Positions 1-5,480 of a stretch of DNA of 9,907 nucleotides are shown piece after piece (the stretch's first letter is position 1; every line of letters begins with the position of its first letter). Location of the stretch: NCBI GenBank assembly GCA_023411035.1, contig JAEYPE010000237.1, positions 1-9,907 on the forward strand, written 5' to 3'. Both the position numbers and the translations under genes were made by a program. The notes under the pieces were generated by a model. That model worked only from the letters and a program-made list of their open reading frames with translations. It was not told the DNA's origin and made no database searches. This DNA is from Pseudomonadota bacterium. GTDB taxonomy: Bacteria; Pseudomonadota; Alphaproteobacteria; Azospirillales; Azospirillaceae.

Positions 1-29
1 CCGGTCACCGAAACGGACCTGCGGATTCC

Positions 30-803
30 ATGAGCAATCTGATTCATGAGCGCGTCCTGCGCGTTCACCACTGGACGGACACGCTGTTCAGCTTCACCAC
101 CACGCGCGATCCCTCGTTCCGTTTCGATCCCGGACAGTTCACCATGATCGGCCTGGAGGTGAACGGCCGGCCCCTGCTGCGCGCCTACAGCATGGTCAGC
201 GCCAGCTATGAGGATACGCTGGAGTTCTTCTCCATCAAGGTGCAGGAGGGACCGCTGACCTCGCGCCTCCAGCACCTGAAGGAAGGCGACACGCTGCTGG
301 TCAACCGCAAGGCGACGGGCACGCTGGTCACCGACAACCTGCTGCCGGGCCGGAACCTGTATCTGCTCAGCACCGGCACGGGCCTCGCCCCGTTTCTCAG
401 CATCGTCAAGGACCCGGAGATGTACGCCCGGTTCGACAAGGTGATCCTGACCCACACGACCCGTACGGTGGGCGAACTGGCCTACGCCGAGATCATCAAC
501 ACCGTCCTGCCGGAGAACGAGTTCTTCGGGGAGGACGTGAAGCGGAAGCTGATCTATTACCCGACCGTGACGCGCGAGCCCTTCCGCAACCAGGGCCGCA
601 TCACCGACCTGATCCGCAGCGGCAAGCTGTTCTCGGACGTCGGGCTGGCGCCCTTCGACCGCGAGGTGGACCGCGTGATGATCTGCGGCAGCCCGGCCAT
701 GCTGGACGAAACCAGCGGCATCATGGACGAGCTTGGCTTCTCCATGGGCCACAACGGCGAGCCCGGTCATTACGTGATCGAAAAGGCTTTTGTGGAGCGG
801 TAA
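30..803 (+). CDS. fpr: Ferredoxin/flavodoxin-NADP+ reductase, bacterial type
   Basis: A 257-residue FAD enzyme that moves electrons between NADP(H) and ferredoxin or flavodoxin in the cytoplasm. The length is typical of bacterial plant-type FNRs. The N-terminal FAD-binding barrel spans about residues 5-100 and carries RAYS at 51-54, the R-x-Y-S flavin motif. The NADP-binding half begins with STGTGLAPFLS (114-124) and has MICGSPAM (217-224), the C-G-x-P motif near the nicotinamide. The protein ends in AFVER. By family knowledge, a C-terminal extension after the usual Tyr position (here GHYVIEKAFVER) marks the Azotobacter/Rhodobacter subclass, linked to oxidative stress or nitrogen fixation electron supply. 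The ATG at 30 is preceded by a weak GGA-type ribosome site. It appears to be a single-gene unit, since an intrinsic terminator follows about 100 nt after the stop. Its exact electron partner cannot be told from sequence. Confidence 0.95.
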   Translation: MSNLIHERVLRVHHWTDTLFSFTTTRDPSFRFDPGQFTMIGLEVNGRPLLRAYSMVSASYEDTLEFFSIKVQEGPLTSRLQHLKEGDTLLVNRKATGTLVTDNLLPGRNLYLLSTGTGLAPFLSIVKDPEMYARFDKVILTHTTRTVGELAYAEIINTVLPENEFFGEDVKRKLIYYPTVTREPFRNQGRITDLIRSGKLFSDVGLAPFDREVDRVMICGSPAMLDETSGIMDELGFSMGHNGEPGHYVIEKAFVER

Positions 804-904
804 GCGGAATCGCCGGAATAATCGTGGCCGCGGTCCGTTGATGGTTCGTGACGATGGCACGTCATCAATCCCAGTCGGCCCGGTCCGGTCCGACCGGTCC
901 TTGA

Positions 905-945
905 CGGGCGCGCCTCCCACCGGGGGGCGCGCCCGTTTTCCTTTT
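905..945 (+). terminator. Strong intrinsic terminator after fpr
   Basis: Bases 905-914 (CGGGCGCGCC) pair perfectly with 926-935 (GGCGCGCCCG). The stem continues inward through a U-G pair (915/925) and three C-G pairs (916-918 with 922-924), leaving a three-base loop at 919-921. The run TTTTCCTTTT (936-945) follows on the plus strand. A 14-bp GC-rich stem followed by a T tract is a textbook Rho-independent terminator. It closes the fpr transcription unit and insulates it from the glycoside hydrolase gene starting 48 nt further on. Confidence 0.9.
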
Positions 946-992
946 CGTCAGACCGTTTTGCCGATCCTGCATTTGGTGTAGACATCCCCTCC

Positions 993-2804
993 ATGCGCCT
1001 CATCACGATCCTCGCCGTGCTGCTGCTGGCCGGCCTCGCGAATCTTGCCGTCTGGTCGCTGCCGAACCAGCCGGTGCCCCTCGACCCGCCGCCCGGCGGC
1101 AAGCTGAAAAGCGTGTCCTTCGCGCCCTTCCGCGACGGGCAGAGCCCGCTGACGCAGGTCTTCCCCAGCGTGGAGCAGATCGACGAGGATCTGGCCGCGC
1201 TCGCCCCGCAGGTGGCGGGGGTGCGCACCTACACCTCGCTGGAAGGGCTGGAGGCGGTGCCGGAACTGGCCCGCCGCCACGGGCTCCAGATCACCATGGG
1301 GGCCTGGCTGTCGTCCCGGCTGGACAAGAACGAGAAGGAGATCGCCTCCCTCATCGACCTTGCCAACCGCTATCCGGACGTCATCACCCGCGTGATCGTC
1401 GGCAACGAGGTGCTTCTGCGCCGCGAACTGACGCCGGAGCAGGTCACCGGCTACATCGACCGCGTGAAGGCGGCGGTGAAGCAGCCCGTGTCCTACGCCG
1501 ACGTGTGGGAATGGTGGCTGAAATACCCGCAGATCGCCGGCCATGTGGATTATCTGACCATCCATCTCCTGCCCTATTGGGAGGACGTGCCCACCGACGT
1601 GGCGGGCGCCATGGAGCGCATCCGCGCCAGCTACCGCACCATCGCCCAGCGCTTCCCCGGCAAGCCGATCCTGGTCGGCGAGACCGGCTGGCCGACCGAG
1701 GGCCGGTCGCGCGGCGCCGCCGTCACCGGGCTGGTCAACAAGGCCAAGTTCGTCAACGGCTTCGTCCGCCTCGCGGAGCAGGAGGGCTTCGACTACAACG
1801 TGATCGAGGCGTTCGACCAGGGCTGGAAGGCCAAGCTGGAGGGCACGGTGGGCGGCCATTGGGGCCTCTACACCGCGGACCGTCAGGCGAAGTTCGCGCT
1901 GGCCGGGCCGGTGGTGGAGAACCGGAAATGGCCGGTGCTGTTCGGCGTTTCCTCCGGTCTCGCGCTGCTTCTGGTCGCCGGGCTGACCCTGCGGGGCCGT
2001 CCGCTGACCGCCGGGGCCTTCGCCGCCCTGGCCTTCCTGACGCAGGCGCTGTCCACGCTGTTCGTCCACGCCGCCTGGGGCGCGCTGCACGGCAAGCATT
2101 ATCCGCAGGACGTGGCGCTGTCCGTCGTCATGCTGGCCGCCACCGCCGTCCTGTCGGGGAGCGTGCTGCTGGCCGCCCGCCGGGTGCTGGGCAGCGGCGG
2201 GCTGGCGCTGGAGCCGCTGGCGCCCCTGCGCGGCCGCCCGGCGCTGTCGCGGCTGGAGAAAGTGGGCAACGCCGCCGCCGTGGTGCTGGCCCTGCTGGGG
2301 ATCGTCTGGAGCTTCCTGATCGTGTTCGACGGGCGCTACCGCGACTTCCCGAACTGGTATTTCGCCTTGCCGGCGCTCGGCCTTCCGGCGCTGGGCGCCA
2401 TGCGCGCGACGCGGCGTCCGGAGGGCGCGGGGGTGCTGGCCGCCTGGGGCATCGGTGGGCTGTTCCGCCCCGCCGTGCCGGTGGCCGATACCCTGGCGAA
2501 CGGTCTGTGCGGCGCCGTCCGCCGCCTGCCGCTGGAAGCGGCGCTGGCCGCCCTGCTGGTGCTGGGCGCGGTGCTGACCGTGGTGGCGGAGGGCGTGGTG
2601 CCGCTGGAGTCGCTGATCTACGGGCAGCTTCCCTTCCTGGAGGCCCTGCACGAGGTGGTGTGGAGCAGCCCGAACTGGGAGGCGCTGTCTTGGGCCGGGC
2701 TTCAGCTTCTGCTGGCGCTGCCCTACGCCGCCGCCGTCCTGGCCGCCCGTCGCGGCGAAACGGCCCGCGCCGGCCAGCAGTGGGTCCGCATCGCCGGGGA
2801 ATGA
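993..2804 (+). CDS. Membrane-anchored GH17 beta-1,3-glucan hydrolase/transglycosylase
   Basis: A 603-residue two-part protein. Residues 3-22 form a signal anchor. Residues about 38-310 are a glycoside hydrolase family 17 barrel with both catalytic glutamates visible: acid/base E139 in VGNEV and nucleophile E230 in VGETGWP. The C-terminal half is hydrophobic, with about seven predicted spans (roughly 313-333, 338-360, 373-396, 424-446, 454-471, 513-533 and 563-585). This should hold the catalytic domain on the periplasmic side of the inner membrane. Bacterial GH17 proteins of this kind include beta-1,3-glucanosyltransferases and the NdvC-like proteins of rhizobia that act in osmoregulated (1-3),(1-6)-beta-glucan synthesis. 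A role in periplasmic glucan remodelling or branching is my inference. No glycosyltransferase domain is fused and no glucan synthase gene lies nearby. The ATG at 993 is preceded by no Shine-Dalgarno sequence, but it sits exactly where the signal anchor begins, so the start is credible. Confidence 0.88.
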   Translation: MRLITILAVLLLAGLANLAVWSLPNQPVPLDPPPGGKLKSVSFAPFRDGQSPLTQVFPSVEQIDEDLAALAPQVAGVRTYTSLEGLEAVPELARRHGLQITMGAWLSSRLDKNEKEIASLIDLANRYPDVITRVIVGNEVLLRRELTPEQVTGYIDRVKAAVKQPVSYADVWEWWLKYPQIAGHVDYLTIHLLPYWEDVPTDVAGAMERIRASYRTIAQRFPGKPILVGETGWPTEGRSRGAAVTGLVNKAKFVNGFVRLAEQEGFDYNVIEAFDQGWKAKLEGTVGGHWGLYTADRQAKFALAGPVVENRKWPVLFGVSSGLALLLVAGLTLRGRPLTAGAFAALAFLTQALSTLFVHAAWGALHGKHYPQDVALSVVMLAATAVLSGSVLLAARRVLGSGGLALEPLAPLRGRPALSRLEKVGNAAAVVLALLGIVWSFLIVFDGRYRDFPNWYFALPALGLPALGAMRATRRPEGAGVLAAWGIGGLFRPAVPVADTLANGLCGAVRRLPLEAALAALLVLGAVLTVVAEGVVPLESLIYGQLPFLEALHEVVWSSPNWEALSWAGLQLLLALPYAAAVLAARRGETARAGQQWVRIAGE

Positions 2805-2808
2805 CGGT

Positions 2809-2837
2809 TTCCCCTCTCCCAGGGTGGGAGAGGGGAA
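2809..2837. repeat. GC-rich inverted repeat between convergent genes (REP-like or bidirectional terminator)
   Basis: CCCCTCTCCC (2811-2820) pairs perfectly with GGGAGAGGGG (2826-2835) around the five-base loop AGGGT. Two outer T-A pairs (2809-2810 with 2836-2837) extend the stem to 12 bp. It fills nearly the whole 39-bp gap between the stop codons of the GH17 gene and the OPRT-like gene. No T run follows on either strand, so it is not a classical intrinsic terminator. The purine/pyrimidine-biased arms resemble dispersed intergenic palindromes common in GC-rich proteobacteria. It could stabilise both 3' ends or help end converging transcription. Confidence 0.7.
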
Positions 2838-2843
2838 CTCGCC

Positions 2844-3554
2844 TCAGACCACCTTATGACCCTTCCGCTTGCCCTGATGCTCCTCGGTCCAGCGCTTGGG
2901 ATCGTGCAGGAAGGCGTGGATTTCGCCCTGGGCCTGCCCGTCCAGGTAATGGCCGCGGTTCACCACCTCCAGCACGTCCCACCATGTCGCCAGCGCGTGC
3001 ATCGTGATGCCCAGCGGGGCCAGATGCTCCTGGATCTCGTCGAAGATCCCGTACTGGAACAGAACGAGCAGGTCGCGCACGTCGCAGCCCGCCTCCTTCA
3101 GCGGCCGCGCGAAGCGGGCCTTGCGGTGGCCGTCGGCGGCGATCTGCTCGACCAGAAGCACGCGCCAGCCCAGTTCCACCCGCCCTTCGATCCGGTGCTT
3201 GTAGTCCTGCTGCCCCTCCGGCGCCTCCTTGCGCACGAAGACGAAGGGAAGCTCCAGCCGGTCGGCGATCAGCGCGGCCCAAGGAACGCCGGCCCCCTCG
3301 CCGGCGGCTATGGCGTCGAGTTCACCGGTGCCGATCTCCTGTTCGATCATCCGCAGGGCGAAATCGAGAACCTCGTTGCGCACCGCGGGATAGGAGAGCA
3401 GCCGCCGGCACTCCAGATGGACCGGGCTGACCAGCCCCGACCCGTGGCGGCACAGATGGTCCGGGTCGTACCGGACACAGCCGGTCTCGATCAGGTGGCG
3501 GGCCACGGCGATGGCCCCTTCGCGCAGTTCGATGTCCCAGCCGTCCGGTATCAT
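2844..3554 (-). CDS. Orotate phosphoribosyltransferase-like protein with altered PRPP loop
   Basis: A 236-residue protein of the type I phosphoribosyltransferase fold. It resembles the alphaproteobacterial OPRT branch, seen in GSGLVSPVHLECRRLLSYP (38-56), the AAGEGAGVPWAALIADRL block (83-100), VRKEAPEG (107-114), RIEG (121-124), QYGIFDEI (167-174) and LATWWDVL (188-195). OPRT makes orotidine 5'-phosphate from orotate and PRPP in pyrimidine synthesis. The PRPP-binding loop reads VLLVEQIAADGHRK (132-145). As I recall the family, active relatives have about VLLVEDLTTDGGSK, so one acidic residue, both threonines and the Gly-Ser are replaced. It may therefore be a paralogue with weak, changed or no transferase activity, and I withhold pyrE. 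The ATG at 3554 is chosen because GGGGG (3561-3565) lies 6 nt upstream and homology begins there. A longer in-frame extension to 3902 is arginine/proline-rich with no recognisable content. Confidence 0.83.
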   Translation of the reverse strand: MIPDGWDIELREGAIAVARHLIETGCVRYDPDHLCRHGSGLVSPVHLECRRLLSYPAVRNEVLDFALRMIEQEIGTGELDAIAAGEGAGVPWAALIADRLELPFVFVRKEAPEGQQDYKHRIEGRVELGWRVLLVEQIAADGHRKARFARPLKEAGCDVRDLLVLFQYGIFDEIQEHLAPLGITMHALATWWDVLEVVNRGHYLDGQAQGEIHAFLHDPKRWTEEHQGKRKGHKVV

Positions 3555-3744
3555 GGTCAGCCCCCATTGATTTCGCGTTGTTTCCAGCCCCAAGCCTTTT
3601 CCTGATTGATCCTCCGTCCAGGGCGGGCCGCAACCCCTCCACACGCGCCGCGGCGGGCGCTTTGGCGGTAGCCGGAACGGGGAAGGACAATGCGCCGCAG
3701 CCTTCCCTCCACAGGCATTCGGGGGCGTGGTCGCGCCGTGGTGG

Positions 3745-3773
3745 TTGACAGGAGGCTCAGTGCACGCAGAGAA
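3745..3773 (+). promoter_or_regulatory. Possible promoter of the HD-GYP regulator gene (good -35 only)
   Basis: A perfect sigma70-type -35 hexamer, TTGACA, lies at 3745-3750, about 80 nt before the chosen start codon at 3830. At the usual 17-bp spacing the -10 position holds AGAGAA (3768-3773), a poor match. The call rests on the -35 box and its position in the divergent intergenic region. The transcript would carry a leader of roughly 50 nt. Confidence 0.3.
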
Positions 3774-3784
3774 AAGAGAGTCGA

Positions 3785-3795
3785 ATTGTAACAAT
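3785..3795. promoter_or_regulatory. AT-rich palindrome, candidate operator
   Basis: ATTGTAACAAT is a perfect 5+1+5 inverted repeat in otherwise very GC-rich DNA. It lies 35 bp before the start codon at 3830, just downstream of the TTGACA box at 3745. That position would suit a repressor binding near the transcription start of the HD-GYP gene. I do not recognise a specific regulator for it. The symmetry is short (11 bp) and could be chance. Confidence 0.3.
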
Positions 3796-3815
3796 GCCGT
3801 TTTGCGCGGCTGGGC

Positions 3816-3821
3816 GGGGAG
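3816..3821 (+). promoter_or_regulatory. Ribosome binding site that decides the HD-GYP gene start
   Basis: GGGGAG at 3816-3821 lies 8 nt before the ATG at 3830. The other in-frame ATG, at 3794, has no purine-rich site: its upstream sequence is AATTGTAAC. The shorter start is therefore preferred, and the protein opens with MPDIQSGG. Confidence 0.7.
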
Positions 3822-3829
3822 CGACGGCG

Positions 3830-5455
3830 ATGCCGGACATTCAGAGCGGGGGCCCGGATGATGACGACGACCTGCTGTTCGCCGACGAGGATGACCCGCC
3901 ATCCGCGAAATCCGGCGCGAAATCCGGCCCCGCCGCGCCGCCCTGGAAGCTGCTGATCGTCGACGACGATCCGGAGGTGCACGCGATCACCCGCGTGGTG
4001 CTGAACGACGTCACCTTCGACGGGCGCCGCCTGCAATTCCTGTCCGCCCATTCCGGACAGGAGGCGCGGGAGATCCTGGGCGGCCATCCCGACATCGCCG
4101 CCGTCCTGCTGGACGTGGTGATGGAGACGGACGACGCCGGCCTGCGGCTGGTCCACCACATCCGGGAAGAGCTGGGCAACCGGCAGATCCGCATCATCCT
4201 GCGCACCGGCCAGCCTGGGCAGGCGCCGGAACGGCAGGTGATCGTCAACTACGACATCAACGACTACAAGGCCAAGAGCGAACTGACCGCCCAAAAGCTG
4301 TTCACCACCACGGTGGCCGCCCTGCGGTCCTACCAGCACATCGCCGCGATCGAGCGGAACCGGCTGGGGCTGGAGAAGATCGTGGACGCGGCGGGCATCC
4401 TGTTCGAGCAGCGCTCCATGGCCGGCTTCGCCACCGGCATGGTGGAGCGGATCGCCTCGCTGCTGCCGCGGGCGGCGGGCGTCTTCCTGTGCGCCGTTCC
4501 GTCCGGCCCGTCCCAAGGCGGGAAGGGTCGGGAGGCGGTGGTGCTGTGCGGAACCGGCAGCTTCGCCGACGCCGGCGGCTGTCCGGTCAGCGCCGTGCTG
4601 CCGGACGCGGCCTGCGCCGACATTGCCGCCGCCCTGGCCGGGGGCCGCGGCCTGCACCGGGACGATCACAGCGTCGTGCCGTTCCTCGCGCACGGCCTCC
4701 AGGCCGACGGCCCCGGTCCCGGCGCGTTGTTCATCGGCGGGCATGGCGGCCTGTCGGACGTCGATCGGCGGCTGGTGGAGATCTTCTGTTCCAAGATGTC
4801 GGTGGGGTTCGACAACGTATCCCTGTACGAGCAGCTCCGTCTCGCCCAACTCGCCACGGTGCACGCTTTGGGCAAGCTGGCCGAGTACAAGGACGAGGTG
4901 ACCGGGGACCATGTCCGCCGCGTCGGCCGCTGGGCCGCCGCCATCGCGCGGGAACTCCAGGCGCGGGGTGACTGCGGCGGCGAGGCGGACGACCGGTTCT
5001 GTGAACTGATCGGGCTGGCCAGCATGCTGCACGACGTCGGCAAGGTCGCCGTCTCCGACCGGATACTCTGCAAGCCCGGCAAGCTGGACCCGGAGGAAAT
5101 GGCCCTTATGCGGGAGCATGCGGCCATCGGAGGGCGCATCCTGCGCGACGCCTCCGGCGCCGTCGGGGGGCGCAGCTATCTGACGATGGGGGCGGAGATC
5201 GCCGAGAGCCACCACGAGAAGTTCGACGGCTCCGGCTATCCCCTCGGGCTGGCGGGCGACGCCATCCCGCTGTCGGGCCGTATCGTGGCGGTGGCCGACG
5301 TGTACGACGCCCTGCTGCACTGCCGCCCCTACAAGGCGGCGTGGGAGCGGGCGGCGGTGGTCGATCTGATCCGCGCCGAATCGGGCAGGCATTTCGATCC
5401 GCGGGTGGTCGACGCCTTCGCCGCGGTCCTGGAGCGGGGCGGGCCGGAGGCGTAG
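3830..5455 (+). CDS. Response regulator REC-DUF3369-HD-GYP, c-di-GMP phosphodiesterase
   Basis: A 541-residue cytoplasmic regulator. After an acidic, low-complexity start (8-30), the receiver domain spans about 40-168. It has acidic residues D45-D47, phospho-acceptor D95 in VLLDVVME, the conserved threonine in LRTGQ (T126) and the lysine region DYKAK (146-150). The middle section, about 175-335, matches the DUF3369 sensor-like domain that usually joins such receivers to HD-GYP outputs. The HD-GYP domain (about 345-530) is complete: H361 (DHVRRV), H401-D402 in HDVGK, H430, H461-H462 in HHEKFDGSGYP with GYP at 469-471, and D490 in VADVYDAL. By family knowledge it should hydrolyse cyclic di-GMP when phosphorylated, lowering c-di-GMP and favouring motility over biofilm. 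No histidine kinase gene is adjacent in this window, so it appears orphan here. It is transcribed divergently from the OPRT-like gene and converges on the MscS gene with a 25-bp gap. Confidence 0.93.
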   Translation: MPDIQSGGPDDDDDLLFADEDDPPSAKSGAKSGPAAPPWKLLIVDDDPEVHAITRVVLNDVTFDGRRLQFLSAHSGQEAREILGGHPDIAAVLLDVVMETDDAGLRLVHHIREELGNRQIRIILRTGQPGQAPERQVIVNYDINDYKAKSELTAQKLFTTTVAALRSYQHIAAIERNRLGLEKIVDAAGILFEQRSMAGFATGMVERIASLLPRAAGVFLCAVPSGPSQGGKGREAVVLCGTGSFADAGGCPVSAVLPDAACADIAAALAGGRGLHRDDHSVVPFLAHGLQADGPGPGALFIGGHGGLSDVDRRLVEIFCSKMSVGFDNVSLYEQLRLAQLATVHALGKLAEYKDEVTGDHVRRVGRWAAAIARELQARGDCGGEADDRFCELIGLASMLHDVGKVAVSDRILCKPGKLDPEEMALMREHAAIGGRILRDASGAVGGRSYLTMGAEIAESHHEKFDGSGYPLGLAGDAIPLSGRIVAVADVYDALLHCRPYKAAWERAAVVDLIRAESGRHFDPRVVDAFAAVLERGGPEA

Positions 5456-5480
5456 AGCCCCCGGCCACCCAGCCCCTTTC

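Noticed and set aside
948..2651. Long open frame on the minus strand (567 codons) opposite the GH17 gene
   Set aside because: The translation is rich in Gln, His, Arg and Gly with no domain or motif, typical of antisense frames in GC-rich genes. The plus-strand gene has catalytic motifs and membrane segments.
1505..3007. Plus-strand frame of 500 codons overlapping the GH17 gene and the convergent OPRT-like gene
   Set aside because: Arg/Gly/Pro-rich composition and no conserved motif. It runs across two well-supported genes.
3645..3660. GCGCC / GGCGC stem followed by TTT in the divergent intergenic region
   Set aside because: A 5-bp stem with three T's, and no plus-strand gene upstream to terminate. 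The 275-bp region holds nothing else I can support beyond the listed promoter-like elements.
3555..3902. N-terminal extension of the OPRT-like protein up to 3902
   Set aside because: The extra 116 residues have no similarity to the family and would overlap the start of the divergent HD-GYP gene. The ATG at 3554 has a proper ribosome site.
3557..5392. Minus-strand frame of 611 codons opposite the HD-GYP gene
   Set aside because: Antisense shadow with no domain features. The plus strand carries complete receiver and HD-GYP motifs and a good ribosome site.
5456..5480. Search for a bidirectional terminator between the HD-GYP and MscS stop codons
   Set aside because: The 25-bp gap is C-rich with no inverted repeat.
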